Shown piece by piece: positions 33,996-42,794 of a stretch of 64,000 nucleotides of DNA. Source of the stretch: Prescottella equi (GTDB taxonomy: Bacteria > Actinomycetota > Actinomycetes > Mycobacteriales > Mycobacteriaceae); NCBI RefSeq assembly GCF_020171745.1, contig NZ_JAIVAH010000018.1, positions 62,001-126,000 on the forward strand. The letters run 5' to 3'. The position numbers and the translations under genes were made by a program. A model generated the notes under the pieces. That model was not told the origin of the DNA, searched no databases, and worked only from the letters and a program-made list of their open reading frames with translations. The number at the start of each line of letters is the position of its first letter. Positions within the stretch are counted from its first letter, which is position 1.

Positions 33996-35366
33996 ATGAC
34001 GGTCTCGAGCACCTCCGCGCCCGCGGCGAATCGGCTGAGCCCCGCGACGATCCGCGGCTATGCGCTGGGATCGGTCGGCACCGGCGGTTTCGCGACACTC
34101 CCCGGCCTGGTTCTGGCGTACTACCTCACCGACACACTGGGGGTCGCGGCCGCGGTCGCCACGTTCGTCGTGTTCGCGCCGAAGGCGCTGGACGTGGTGA
34201 TCAACCCGGCCATCGGCGCGCTGAGCGACGCGTCGGCGCGCCGCACCGGCAGCCGCCGACGATTCCTCACGATCGGCGCCGCTCTCCTGCCGGTGTTCTT
34301 CGCCCTCACCTTCGCGGTGCCCGACGGCGTCGGCGCCGCGACCGGCGCGGTGTGGGTCGCGGTGGCGTTCATCGCGTCGGCGGTGGCGTTCAGCCTCTTT
34401 CAGGTCCCGTACATCGCGATGCCCGCGGAACTGACCGACAGCTACCACGAGCGCGCGCGGCTGATGGCGTGGCGAGTCGCCGTCCTCGGCGTCGCGATCC
34501 TGCTGTTCGGTGCGGGCGGCCCACAACTGCGTGAGATCGGCGGCGGCGGACACTGGGGCTACCTGGTGATGGGTGTCGTCGCCGGTGCGGTGCTGGGGCT
34601 CGGCATGTTCGCGGCGTCGCGCATCGCACCGCGACGTCCCCCGGCGGACGTCGTAGCGGGCGAGGAGGCGTCGTTCACGGCGTCGCTCCGGGTCGTCCGT
34701 TCGAGTCGTCCGTTCCGGATGCTGGTGACCGCGTACGCCCTCCAGGCCTTCGCGACGGGCACCATGCTGGCGTCGGCGCAGTACACGGCAACCTACGTGC
34801 TGGGCAACGAGGATGCGGTGTCGATCCTGTTCGCGGCGCTGGTCGGGCCGGCCATCGCCGTGATGCCGTTGTGGTCCAGACTCGTCCGAACCTGGGGCAA
34901 GCGGCGGTCGTACCTGCTGGCGTCGAGCCTGTACCTCGTTGCCGGTATCGCGCTGCTGGGTCTGCTCGCCGGCACCGGCTGGTGGGTGTACGCGGTGGTC
35001 GCGGTCGCCGGCGTCGGCTACGCGGGCATTCAGATGCTGGGCATGTCGATGCTGCCCGACGTGATCTCCGACCACGAACGCCGTGAGGGCGGCACGGTGC
35101 GCGCGGGCGCGTTCAGCGGCGTGTGGACCGCAGTCGAGACGATCGGTCTCGCGCTCGGCCCGGCACTGGTGCTGGCGATCCTCGCGATCACCGGGTTCGT
35201 CTCGTCCACCGGCGACCAGCACGCCGTCCAGTCCCAGACCGCACTCGACGGCATCGTCGTGGCGATCTCGGCGGCGCCGGCGATCCTCACCGCGCTCAGC
35301 ATCGTCGCGCTCTTCCGCTACCGGCTCGACGCCGAGGACACCCACGCACAGAACGGAAGCCACTGA
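33996..35366 (+). CDS. GPH/MFS-type symporter
   Basis: 456 residues, twelve predicted helices. The first cytoplasmic loop AIGALSDASARRTGSRRRF carries the GPH/MFS signature (D…R..GRR), and GYALGSVGTGGFATLPGLVLAYYLTD is the usual N-terminal helix. GPH carriers import sugars, glucuronides or related organics with a cation. TAGATT lies 7 nt before the ATG, a leaderless promoter. The stop overlaps the start of the next gene (TGATG), so carrier and decarboxylase are made together and may act on the same compound. Confidence 0.87.
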   Translation: MTVSSTSAPAANRLSPATIRGYALGSVGTGGFATLPGLVLAYYLTDTLGVAAAVATFVVFAPKALDVVINPAIGALSDASARRTGSRRRFLTIGAALLPVFFALTFAVPDGVGAATGAVWVAVAFIASAVAFSLFQVPYIAMPAELTDSYHERARLMAWRVAVLGVAILLFGAGGPQLREIGGGGHWGYLVMGVVAGAVLGLGMFAASRIAPRRPPADVVAGEEASFTASLRVVRSSRPFRMLVTAYALQAFATGTMLASAQYTATYVLGNEDAVSILFAALVGPAIAVMPLWSRLVRTWGKRRSYLLASSLYLVAGIALLGLLAGTGWWVYAVVAVAGVGYAGIQMLGMSMLPDVISDHERREGGTVRAGAFSGVWTAVETIGLALGPALVLAILAITGFVSSTGDQHAVQSQTALDGIVVAISAAPAILTALSIVALFRYRLDAEDTHAQNGSH

Positions 35367-36832
35367 TGCAGTTCCGGACCGATCCCACCGAGATCCTCGC
35401 CCGGCTCGACGCACTGCGCGCCGCGGACGCCCCGACGTCGGGCGGACGCCTGCTGTCGTACGTGTACGACCCGGGCGTCACCGAACTCTCCGATCTCGCG
35501 GGTGCGGCTGCGCTGCGGGCGCAGTCGCTGAACGGGTTGGACCCCACCACGTTCCCGTCGATCGCGGTGATGGAACGCGACCTCGTCGCGCTCGGCCGGG
35601 ACGTGCTCGCCGGCGGCGATCCGGACGTGGTCGGCAGCGTCACCAGCGGCGGTACCGAGAGTTGCATGCTCGCGGTGAAGTCGGCGCGCGACGCGTGGCG
35701 GTCCCGCACCGGCGCCGAGCACCGGCCGACACTGCTGATCGGTGCCACCGCGCACGCCGCGTTCCACAAGGCCGCGCACCACTTGGATCTGAAGCTCGAG
35801 GTGCTGCCGGTCGACCCGGCCACCGCGCGGGTGCGGCCCGACGACGTCGCCGCCGCATTGTCCCCGGACGTCGCGCTGGTGGTGGCGAGTGCGCCGTCGT
35901 ACGCGCACGGCGCGCTCGATCCGATCGCCGAGATCGCGGAAGTGTGTGCGGCCCAGGACGTCGCGCTGCACGTCGACGGCTGCATCGGCGGCTGGGTGCT
36001 GCCGTGGTGGCCCGGCGCGGACACCCGCCGCTGGGATCTGACCGTCCCCGGCGTGACCAGCCTGTCGGTGGATCTGCACAAGTACGGCTACGCCCCGAAG
36101 GGCGTGTCGCTGCTGCTGTTCCGGGACCGCGACCGGCACCGCGCGCACTGGTTCGCGACCACCCGCTGGCCCGGTTACGCGGTGGTCAACCCGACGCTGC
36201 TCGGCTCGCGCAGCGCGATGCCGATCGCGGCCGGATGGGCAGTCGCGCAGGCGTTGGGCGTGCAGGGATTCGAGGAACTGGTGGCGCCGATGGCGCGCGC
36301 GACCCAGCGACTCCGGTCTGCGATCGACGACATCGACGGCCTGCGCGTGGTCGGCGACCCGGTGGGCCCGCTGCTCGCGGTCGCCACCGACGAGTCGGCG
36401 CCGGCGGAGCGACGCGTCGACCCGCATCGCTGGTCCGACGCCGCGGCCGACGACGGGTGGGCGTTGCAGCCGCAGCCGCGGCACACCCAGTCCGACGGCA
36501 CGGTGCTGCCGCGCACGACGCACCTGACGATCACACCGGTCACCGAGACCGTCGTCGACGACCTGTGCGCCGCGCTGGCGAAGGCCGCCGACCGGATCCG
36601 CGGCGTCGCCGGGGCCAGTGCGCCGGACGAGTTCGTGGCAGCCGCCGCCCACATCGACCCGGCCGAACTGACCAGCGAGATCAGCGCCGGGGTGCTGGCG
36701 CTTGCCGGGCTCGATCCCAAGGCCGGGCTCGACGGCCCCAAAGCCGACATCCTCGCCCTCGTCGAGGAACTGCCGCCGCCGGTCGCCGAGCGGCTGCTGA
36801 TCGAGTTCCTGGCCCGGTTCCTCGAGCCCTGA
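35366..36832 (+). CDS. PLP-dependent group II decarboxylase / sphingosine-phosphate-lyase-like
   Basis: 488 residues. D204 in HVDGCIGGW and K239 in VDLHKYGYAPKG form the PLP site; SVTSGGTESC anchors the phosphate. The HVD.C.GG and HKYG.APKG pattern is closer to sphingosine-1-phosphate lyase than to classic amino acid decarboxylases, and the C-terminal 80 residues (about 410–488) form an extra helical tail. It may cleave a phospho-amino-alcohol or decarboxylate an amino acid imported by the overlapping GPH carrier. Substrate unknown. Confidence 0.85.
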   Translation: MQFRTDPTEILARLDALRAADAPTSGGRLLSYVYDPGVTELSDLAGAAALRAQSLNGLDPTTFPSIAVMERDLVALGRDVLAGGDPDVVGSVTSGGTESCMLAVKSARDAWRSRTGAEHRPTLLIGATAHAAFHKAAHHLDLKLEVLPVDPATARVRPDDVAAALSPDVALVVASAPSYAHGALDPIAEIAEVCAAQDVALHVDGCIGGWVLPWWPGADTRRWDLTVPGVTSLSVDLHKYGYAPKGVSLLLFRDRDRHRAHWFATTRWPGYAVVNPTLLGSRSAMPIAAGWAVAQALGVQGFEELVAPMARATQRLRSAIDDIDGLRVVGDPVGPLLAVATDESAPAERRVDPHRWSDAAADDGWALQPQPRHTQSDGTVLPRTTHLTITPVTETVVDDLCAALAKAADRIRGVAGASAPDEFVAAAAHIDPAELTSEISAGVLALAGLDPKAGLDGPKADILALVEELPPPVAERLLIEFLARFLEP

Positions 36833-36881
36833 GGCCAGGGCACCACTTCCCTGCGCGTCCCGCGATGGGCACACTCGATGT

Positions 36882-37883
36882 ATGGCAGCGGAAGCGCGGT
36901 CAACGGAGGTCGCCCCGCCCGATCGCGGGTCGATCGTGCGGGGCACCGTGGTCCCGGCGATGGTCGGGTTGCTGATCGGCGCGATCTTTGCGGCCGTGTT
37001 CCTCGCGGCGTTCCACGACCCGAAACCGCACGAACTACCCGTGGCCGTCGTGGGCCCGCCACCGGTCGTAGCCGCGATCGCGGCGCAGTCGGCGGCGAAC
37101 GGTGACGCCTTCGACGTTCGCCCGTACGACTCCGCCGACAAGGCCCGCGACGCGGTGCAGACGCACGAGGTGTTCGGGGCCTTCGTGGCCGGAACCCCCG
37201 CAGCGAACCTGATCGTCGCCGGCGCGAACGGCCCGTCGGTCACCGAGGTGCTCACGCACGCGTTCGGTGCCGCGGCCGGGGCGTCCGGCGCGACACTGAC
37301 GGTGACGGATGTCGTTCCGCTGTCGGCGGGCGACTCCCGCGGATTGTCGGTGTTCTATGCCGCGTTCGGCGTCGTGCTCGCCGGGTTCCTCTTCGGTTTG
37401 ACGAGCATGCAGGCCGGCCCGCGTCTGCCGGCGCTGTGGCGGGCCGTCAGCGCGGTGGCGTTCGCTGTCCTGGTCAGCCTGGTCGTCGCGTGGCTCGTCG
37501 GGCCGGTCTTCGACGCCCTGCCGGCCTCGTTCCTCATGACCGGCGCCCTCGTCGGACTGCTCGCCCTGGCAGTCGGCGCCTCGACCGCGGCCCTGCTCAA
37601 ACTCTTCGGGCCCGTCGGGATCTTCGTCGCGGCCGTCGTGCTGCTGGTGTTCGGCAACGCCACCAGCGGCGGCATCCTGCCCGCCCAGTTCCTGCCCGGC
37701 TGGCTCGAACCGCTGACGCACGTCCTTCCGGTCGGCGTCGCAGTCCGGGCCCTCCGCGGAGCCGCCTACTTCGACAACGACGGCGTGACGACGGGCATCG
37801 TCGTGCTGGCGGCCTGGATCGTCGGCGCAGTGGCCGTCTTCGCGATCGCCTCCGTTGTCCAGGATCGCCGTCGAGGGGCATGA
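36882..37883 (+). CDS. ABC-2/DUF3533-like membrane protein
   Basis: 333 residues. One helix near 20–45, a soluble loop of about 110 residues starting HELPVAVVGPP, then about five helices ending in VVQDRRRGA. This topology is that of ABC-2 export permeases and DUF3533/YhgE-short proteins. No ATPase gene is next to it. The start ATG at 36882 lies 49 bp after the decarboxylase stop, so it may belong to the same transcript; a tiny membrane-peptide gene follows. Confidence 0.7.
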   Translation: MAAEARSTEVAPPDRGSIVRGTVVPAMVGLLIGAIFAAVFLAAFHDPKPHELPVAVVGPPPVVAAIAAQSAANGDAFDVRPYDSADKARDAVQTHEVFGAFVAGTPAANLIVAGANGPSVTEVLTHAFGAAAGASGATLTVTDVVPLSAGDSRGLSVFYAAFGVVLAGFLFGLTSMQAGPRLPALWRAVSAVAFAVLVSLVVAWLVGPVFDALPASFLMTGALVGLLALAVGASTAALLKLFGPVGIFVAAVVLLVFGNATSGGILPAQFLPGWLEPLTHVLPVGVAVRALRGAAYFDNDGVTTGIVVLAAWIVGAVAVFAIASVVQDRRRGA

Positions 37884-37917
37884 TGGAGACAGGCGCTCGA
37901 GTCTTTGGGAGGCGGTT

Positions 37918-37980
37918 ATGGACACTCTGCTTCTGTGGCTGGCAGCGACGGTCATCTACTGGTTCGGGTTGCTCCCGTAG
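37918..37980 (+). CDS. 20-residue single-helix membrane peptide (putative)
   Basis: ATG TAG-bounded frame of 21 codons (TAG at 37978–37980). A strong GGGAGG site stands 5–6 nt before the ATG. The product is almost wholly hydrophobic (MDTLLLWLAATVIYWFGLLP), enough for one membrane helix. It lies 34 bp after the ABC-2-like gene and 17 bp before a strong terminator, as a real small gene would. It is not a recognised family. Confidence 0.5.
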   Translation: MDTLLLWLAATVIYWFGLLP

Positions 37981-37997
37981 GCAGTGGCGTGACCGAC

Positions 37998-38036
37998 GAA
38001 GGGCCCGTTCCGAGAACGCTCCGGAACGGGCCCTTC
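37998..38036. terminator. Bidirectional terminator
   Basis: GAAGGGCCCGTTCCG (37998–38012) pairs fully with CGGAACGGGCCCTTC (38022–38036), 15 bp, with a 9-base loop and TTAC after it. It serves the membrane-peptide transcript rightward and the catalase leftward. Confidence 0.85.
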
Positions 38037-38049
38037 TTACGTCACCGGG

Positions 38050-39516
38050 TCACTTCAGGCCCGCGCGCACGCCTTCCTCGATCTTCTTGCCGAGTTCGGC
38101 GTCCACGTTCTTCCAGTACTCGAAGACGCGACCGAGCACCGGCTCCTGCACCCCGCCGAGCACGTGGCCGACGACGTTGCTCACCAACCGCTCGCGGGCG
38201 GCGTCGTCGAGCACCTCACGGACCAGCGTTCCGGCCTGGGTGAAGTCGCCGTCCTCCGGGTGCTGGATGTACCCGGCACGCACGGCCTCGCCGTCGAAGG
38301 CCCACAGGCCCTCGTCACCGGCCGCCGACGGATCCGCGTGCGGCCCACCGAACGAGTTGGGCGCGTACACCGGGGTGTCGGCAGTGTTGAACGTGTACCG
38401 CATCGCGCCCTCCTTGGAGTAGGAGTTCACGGGCGCCTTGGGCGCGTTCACCGGCAGGTCGGCGTAGTTGGTGCCGATCCGGTAGCGGTGCGCGTCGGCG
38501 TACGAGAAGACGCGGCCCAGCAGCATCTTGTCGGGGCTGAATCCGATGCCCGGCACCACGTTCGACGGCTCGAACGACGCCTGCTCGATCTGCGCGAAGA
38601 AGTTCTCCGGGTTGCGGTTGAGCGTCCACTTGCCGACCTCGATCAGTGGGTAGTCCTTCTGGGACCACACCTTGGTCAGGTCGAACGGGTTGAAGCGGTA
38701 GCCCTCCGCGTCAGCGACGGGCATGATCTGCACGTTCATGGTCCAGCTGGGGAACTCGCCCCGCTCGATCGCGTTGTACAGGTCGGCGCGGTGGTAGTCC
38801 GGGTCCGAACCGGCGAGGGTGTCGGCCTCGGCCTGGGTGAGGAACTCGATGCCCTGGTCGGTCTTGAAGTGGTACTTCACCCAGAAGCGCTCACCGGCCG
38901 CGTTCACCCACTGGTAGGTGTGCGAGCCGAAACCGTCCATGTTTCGCCACGACTTCGGGATGCCGCGGTCGCCCATCAACCACGTCACCTGGTGCGCGGT
39001 CTCCGGGCGCAGCGTCCAGAAGTCCCACTGCATGTTGTGGTCGCGCAGACCCGAACCCGGCAGCCGCTTCTGCGACCGGATGAAGTCGGGGAACTTGATC
39101 GGGTCCTTGATGAAGAAGACCGGCGTGTTGTTGCCGACGAGGTCGTAGTTGCCTTCCTCGGTGTAGAACTTCATCGCGAAACCGCGCGGGTCACGCCAGG
39201 TGTCGGGGCTGCCCTGCTCGCCGGCGACGGTGGAGAACCGCACCAGCGACTCGGTCTTCTTGCCGGGCTGCAGGAACTTCGCCTTGGTGTACTTGCTGAC
39301 GTCACCGGTGATGACCAGTTCGCCGAAGGCGCCACCGCCCTTGGCGTGCACGATCCGCTCCGGGACCCGCTCGCGGTTGAACTGCGCCAGCTTCTCGATC
39401 AGGTAGTGGTCGTGCAGCAGAATCGGGCCCTGCGTTCCCGCGGTGAGCGACTCGTCGTCGCTGGCAACGGGGATTCCGAAGTTGTTCGTCGTCGGACGTG
39501 ATTGTGCGGACGTCAT
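38050..39516 (-). CDS. katA: Monofunctional haem catalase
   Basis: 488 residues from ATG 39516 (AAGGAGG). The catalytic His is H57 in [12 protein letters not shown], with the distal Asn near 129–130 in [12 protein letters not shown] and the proximal haem Tyr in [14 protein letters not shown], all clade III small-subunit catalase features. It breaks down hydrogen peroxide in the cytoplasm. It is 20 bp downstream of a Fur-family gene on one transcript, as furA–katG is in mycobacteria, but here with a classic catalase. Confidence 0.95.
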   Translation of the reverse strand: MTSAQSRPTTNNFGIPVASDDESLTAGTQGPILLHDHYLIEKLAQFNRERVPERIVHAKGGGAFGELVITGDVSKYTKAKFLQPGKKTESLVRFSTVAGEQGSPDTWRDPRGFAMKFYTEEGNYDLVGNNTPVFFIKDPIKFPDFIRSQKRLPGSGLRDHNMQWDFWTLRPETAHQVTWLMGDRGIPKSWRNMDGFGSHTYQWVNAAGERFWVKYHFKTDQGIEFLTQAEADTLAGSDPDYHRADLYNAIERGEFPSWTMNVQIMPVADAEGYRFNPFDLTKVWSQKDYPLIEVGKWTLNRNPENFFAQIEQASFEPSNVVPGIGFSPDKMLLGRVFSYADAHRYRIGTNYADLPVNAPKAPVNSYSKEGAMRYTFNTADTPVYAPNSFGGPHADPSAAGDEGLWAFDGEAVRAGYIQHPEDGDFTQAGTLVREVLDDAARERLVSNVVGHVLGGVQEPVLGRVFEYWKNVDAELGKKIEEGVRAGLK

Positions 39517-39536
39517 TTTGCGAAGCCTCCTTGGCG

Positions 39537-40067
39537 CTATTGGGCTGTGGCTGTCTTCGAAGTGATCGACCCACCCGATCCGGGCACATCGTCTTGATTC
39601 TGTGAGCTGGTAACGGCCTGTGCCCCGGTTTTGGCCGAATCGTGTCGGCAATCGGGACAGAGACCCCAGAACACGACCTCGGCCTCGTCGATCTCGAAGC
39701 CGTGGTTGCTGGAGGGCTCCAGGCAGGGAGCGTGGCCGACGACGCAGTCGACGTCGACGACCGTGCCGCACGAGCGGCACACCAGGTGGTGATGGTTGTC
39801 CGCGGTGCGGGTCTCGTACCGCGCCGGCGAGCCCGCGGGCTCGATGCGGCGCAGCAACCCCACCCGGACGCAGGCCCCGAGCACGTCGTAGATCGCCTGG
39901 GTCGAGACCGATCCGAGCTGACGACGCACCTCGGTGGCGATCGCGTCCGCATCCGAATGCGGATTGGCGGCAACGGTGTTCAGAACCGCAACGCGTGGAG
40001 CCGTGACCCGCAAACCCGCGCCGCGTAGCCCGGCGCGAGGGTCGAAGTCGTGCTCTCCTTGTTGCAT
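39537..40067 (-). CDS. furA: Fur-family regulator (FurA/PerR-like)
   Basis: 176 residues. Winged-helix DNA-binding domain ([25 protein letters not shown]), metal ligands in [11 protein letters not shown] and the second Cys pair CPDC forming the structural zinc site. It is transcribed leaderless from a TTGACT-N16-CATACT promoter and co-transcribed with the catalase, the arrangement of an autorepressed peroxide/iron sensor. The extra C-terminal 25 residues ([14 protein letters not shown]…) are unusual for Fur proteins. Confidence 0.9.
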   Translation of the reverse strand: MQQGEHDFDPRAGLRGAGLRVTAPRVAVLNTVAANPHSDADAIATEVRRQLGSVSTQAIYDVLGACVRVGLLRRIEPAGSPARYETRTADNHHHLVCRSCGTVVDVDCVVGHAPCLEPSSNHGFEIDEAEVVFWGLCPDCRHDSAKTGAQAVTSSQNQDDVPGSGGSITSKTATAQ

Positions 40068-40073
40068 GACCCC

Positions 40074-40101
40074 AGTATGCCCCTTTTCTGGAATAAGTCA
40101 A
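40074..40101 (-). promoter_or_regulatory. furA–katA leaderless promoter
   Basis: On the minus strand TTGACT (40101–40096), 16-bp spacer, CATACT (40079–40074), then 6 nt to the ATG at 40067. The spacer TATTCCAGAAAAGGGG is A/T-rich compared with its surroundings and is the likely Fur target. Confidence 0.65.
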
Positions 40102-40239
40102 AAGAACGACTAGATCCAGATCTTGCTCCGTTGCACGACGGGTTTCGGCGGGGTCGCGGCTCCGCTACGCTCGCACGCAAGGTAGCCCCGCGCCCGACGG
40201 CGTCGCCCGTCGGTTTTCCCGAGTGCGTGGGGTTCGACG

Positions 40240-41496
40240 ATGACAACCGCATCGGCCCATCGCACACTCGCCGTGTTCGTTCCCGGCTGGATCCTCGACG
40301 ACCGTTCCCTCGCCCCGCCGGCAGTGGGCGACCTCGTCGAAACGGTCCTCACATTCGACGACGCACACACTCCACCCGCGTCGTTTGCGCAGACCTTCCG
40401 CGCCACGGCGCGTCCCACCTACGGGCGCATGCCCGGAAGCGATCCGGAGAGCGGCCTGCGCTGGCTGCACGAACTGTCCGGCGACGGCTGGGCCGCCAAC
40501 TGGTGGGCGAACCGGCCGACGACCGGCCGAGTCGAGGTCCACGGAACCCTCTTCGCCGACTTGACCATGGGGCCCGACAGTCCTCCGCCGGTGCGCGGAC
40601 GCGTACGGCGGGTGCGCGTGGTGAGCCAGCGATTCGACAGCACGCCGAGCGGTACCCGTCGCATCGCCGGAACCGAACGCTTGACCGAGGTCGAGGCGAC
40701 ACCGCGTATCTTCTGGTCGAGTCAGAAGCCCGAAACGGAGGGCGACCCGTACGTCCGGACGGGTGTACTCGTCGACCTCGATCTCGACGACGTCCCGACG
40801 ACCGACTCCCGGTTCGTCGCCGGCGCTGTATCGATTTCCGGAACCGACGTGTGGGTGATGGACCGAGCCGATCCCGTTCTGCTGCACATCGATACCGCCA
40901 TGACACCACCCCGGGTCGTCGAATACCTACTACCCCTGACCGCCGAGAAGCCGCGTGAGATCTGGACCCGCGCCGTCCACGCCGACTCGGACGGCTGCTG
41001 GATCACGTCCGACCACGACGTGTTCCGCTGCGACCGGGAGGAGGACGGGTCGTTGACCGTCGAACGCGCATGTACCGAGGGCGGGCGGAGCGTCGTTGCC
41101 GAGGGACATCTCTACCTCCTCCGCCCGACCGAACCGGGGATGCACACCGACCGCCGGCACGGGACGGTGCGCGTCGACCCGCCGCCGCATCCCGTGCGGG
41201 CGCTCGACGATGCACGGCGGCTGATCGCGGTCGACGATCCGGCCACCGTCGCGCGGGTACGGGCCGCCGCCCGTCGGGCCGACATCGCCCGCGGCGCCGA
41301 CGGCACAGAGTGGATCGCGCACCGCGGTCTCACCGCCCGATCGTTTAGGGGGACAATCGAACCGGTGGACCTCGACGACCGCATCCGCGGGCGCGTCCAC
41401 TGGATCGCGCCCGACCCGTTCGCCGACCCGGCCAACAGGGCCCTCGTGGCCTTCATCGAGATACCGAAGCCCGCCTCCGACACCCCGCCCGAGTGA
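40240..41496 (+). CDS. Conserved hypothetical protein
   Basis: 418 residues. No signal peptide, no membrane helix, no recognised motif. The protein is Arg/Asp-rich and appears as repeated beta-strand-like units (SISGTDVWVMDRADPVLLHIDT, AVHADSDGCWITSDHDVFRCDREEDG, VVAEGHLYLLRPTEPG), suggestive of a beta-propeller. TACGCT near 40170 and TTGCAC upstream may form its promoter. It is divergent from furA; the 172-bp gap shows nothing else. A strong terminator follows. Confidence 0.6.
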   Translation: MTTASAHRTLAVFVPGWILDDRSLAPPAVGDLVETVLTFDDAHTPPASFAQTFRATARPTYGRMPGSDPESGLRWLHELSGDGWAANWWANRPTTGRVEVHGTLFADLTMGPDSPPPVRGRVRRVRVVSQRFDSTPSGTRRIAGTERLTEVEATPRIFWSSQKPETEGDPYVRTGVLVDLDLDDVPTTDSRFVAGAVSISGTDVWVMDRADPVLLHIDTAMTPPRVVEYLLPLTAEKPREIWTRAVHADSDGCWITSDHDVFRCDREEDGSLTVERACTEGGRSVVAEGHLYLLRPTEPGMHTDRRHGTVRVDPPPHPVRALDDARRLIAVDDPATVARVRAAARRADIARGADGTEWIAHRGLTARSFRGTIEPVDLDDRIRGRVHWIAPDPFADPANRALVAFIEIPKPASDTPPE

Positions 41497-41500
41497 CACC

Positions 41501-41543
41501 GAAGGGGCCCTTCGTGCGCTGCCGGCGTACGAAGGGCCCCTTC
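41501..41543. terminator. Bidirectional terminator
   Basis: GAAGGGGCCCTTCGT and ACGAAGGGCCCCTTC are perfect 15-bp inverted repeats separated by 13 bases, between the converging hypothetical and SRPBCC genes. Confidence 0.75.
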
Positions 41544-41561
41544 AGCCAAGGCCGGGGTCGA

Positions 41562-41987
41562 TCAGGCGAAGTGCGCCTGGACCGCCTGCAGACCGGCGAC
41601 GTAGACGCCGTCACCGAAGATCTGCTCGACGGTGGCGACCGCGTCGTCCTCGGACTCGTAGGTTGCGCTCCAACGGATCTCGGACTTGTCACCCTGCGGC
41701 GTCACCGCGAGGGTGGCGACGTAGTCGCGGATCGGGAGCATCGGGTCGAGCACCTCGTAGCTGTAGCTGCGAGCCTCGGGATCATGGGCGACGAGTTCTT
41801 CGCGCGCGACGACGCGGCCGTCCACCGAGAAGGTGCGGATCGAACCGACCTGCGTCGGATCGCCCTCGAGTTCCGCCGGCGGGACGCTGGGATGCCAGGC
41901 ACCCAGGCCGTCGAAGGCGCCAATGTGCGACCAGACGCTGTCCGCGTCGGCCGCGACGACGATGCTGCGTACGAGTGAGCGAGCCAT
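41562..41987 (-). CDS. SRPBCC/START-like ligand-binding protein
   Basis: 141 residues, with the helix-grip pattern of MxaD/polyketide-cyclase-like proteins: an N-terminal strand with SVWSHIGAFDGLGAWHP, central GDPTQVGSIRTF, and a long C-terminal helix EQIFGDGVYVAGLQAVQAHF. These bind hydrophobic small molecules or sterol-like ligands. It lies 47 bp downstream of the TetR gene, probably in one unit, in a cluster with a 3alpha-HSD-like SDR. Confidence 0.8.
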   Translation of the reverse strand: MARSLVRSIVVAADADSVWSHIGAFDGLGAWHPSVPPAELEGDPTQVGSIRTFSVDGRVVAREELVAHDPEARSYSYEVLDPMLPIRDYVATLAVTPQGDKSEIRWSATYESEDDAVATVEQIFGDGVYVAGLQAVQAHFA

Positions 41988-42034
41988 GTGAATCTCCGTT
42001 TCTGCTGTCGAACCTTTTTCGATGGGGTTGGGGG

Positions 42035-42664
42035 TCAAACGTTTCGGGGCGCCTGCTCGACGTCCAGGCGCAGCACCGCCAGCGCGGACGCCGCCAGCTG
42101 CGCGACATCGGCGGGGCCGGCGGGGTCGTCCGGATCGCAGGTCACCCAGTACTCGATCGCGACGGTGAGCGCACCGAGCAGCATGTGCGACAACAGTCGG
42201 GCGTCGATACCTGCCGGGTCCAGGCCGGCCCGTTCGGCGAGGAGGGGCCGCAGGTCGTCGGCCAGGTCGTGGGCCGCCACCATCCAGCGGGCCCGGATGC
42301 CGGGCACCGACGTCATCATGACGAAGAGGTCGCGGATGGAGACGAGGGAGGCGTAGCGGTCCTGCCGCAGGCACTCGACGAACGCCTCGTGCACCGCGGT
42401 CGCCACCGAATCCGTCAGCGGGCGGGCGGCGAGATTCTCCGCGAAATCCCGGATGCCGGAGGTGAGCACCGGCGTGAGGGTGTCTTCCTTGGCCTCGCAA
42501 TGCCGGTAGAACGTGCGCACCGAGATCCCGGCGCCCTGCGCGATGTCCTCGACCGACGTCGCATCGAAGCCGTCGGCGATGAACAGTTTCGCGGCGGCCG
42601 CCGCGATGTCCATGCGCACGGCGTCACGTCGCCGCTCGGCCAATCCCCGCTGGTCGCGTTCCAC
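42035..42664 (-). CDS. TetR-family transcriptional regulator
   Basis: 209 residues from GTG 42664 (GGAGG upstream). N-terminal HTH (TSVEDIAQGAGISVRTFYRHCEAKEDTL), variable C-terminal ligand domain. It is divergent from the 3alpha-HSD-like SDR gene across 130 bp that hold a TGTGTC-N2-GACACA palindrome and two 18-bp tandem repeats, so it probably controls that gene and the SRPBCC gene below it. Confidence 0.85.
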   Translation of the reverse strand: MERDQRGLAERRRDAVRMDIAAAAAKLFIADGFDATSVEDIAQGAGISVRTFYRHCEAKEDTLTPVLTSGIRDFAENLAARPLTDSVATAVHEAFVECLRQDRYASLVSIRDLFVMMTSVPGIRARWMVAAHDLADDLRPLLAERAGLDPAGIDARLLSHMLLGALTVAIEYWVTCDPDDPAGPADVAQLAASALAVLRLDVEQAPRNV

Positions 42665-42678
42665 GAAGCACCTCCGAA

Positions 42679-42692
42679 TGTGTCTTGACACA
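42679..42692. promoter_or_regulatory. Palindrome TGTGTC-N2-GACACA before TetR
   Basis: A 6-2-6 perfect inverted repeat 15 bp upstream of the TetR start codon. It also fits TGTG-N6-CACA, the core of CRP/GlxR sites, so either the TetR protein or a CRP-type regulator could bind. Confidence 0.5.
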
Positions 42693-42703
42693 CACTAGCA
42701 GGG

Positions 42704-42739
42704 TGGCACAGACTGGCACCCTGGCACAGATTGGCACCC
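42704..42739. repeat. Two 18-bp tandem repeats before SDR
   Basis: TGGCACAGACTGGCACCC is followed directly by TGGCACAGATTGGCACCC (one mismatch). This gives four TGGCAC half-sites at 42704, 42714, 42722 and 42732, spaced 10, 8 and 10 bp, about one helical turn. They lie 55–90 bp before the SDR start and look like a binding array. Confidence 0.55.
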
Positions 42740-42794
42740 ATTTCGCGACGCCGATCACCGCTCCCGACCTTCCCCCGAGACGAAAGGGCGCCAC

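Noticed and set aside
33012-35366. Very long plus-strand frame covering the YdjM-like gene and joining the MFS gene
   Set aside because: The part before 33996 is antisense to a clear membrane hydrolase and has Arg/Pro-rich composition; the MFS start at 33996 has a leaderless promoter.
42679-42692. Calling TGTGTC-N2-GACACA a firm CRP/GlxR site
   Set aside because: It lacks the full TGTGA/TCACA half-sites, and a TetR operator explains its position equally well.
42704-42739. Iteron-type replication origin
   Set aside because: Only two repeats, no A/T-rich region and no replication gene; a promoter array is more likely.
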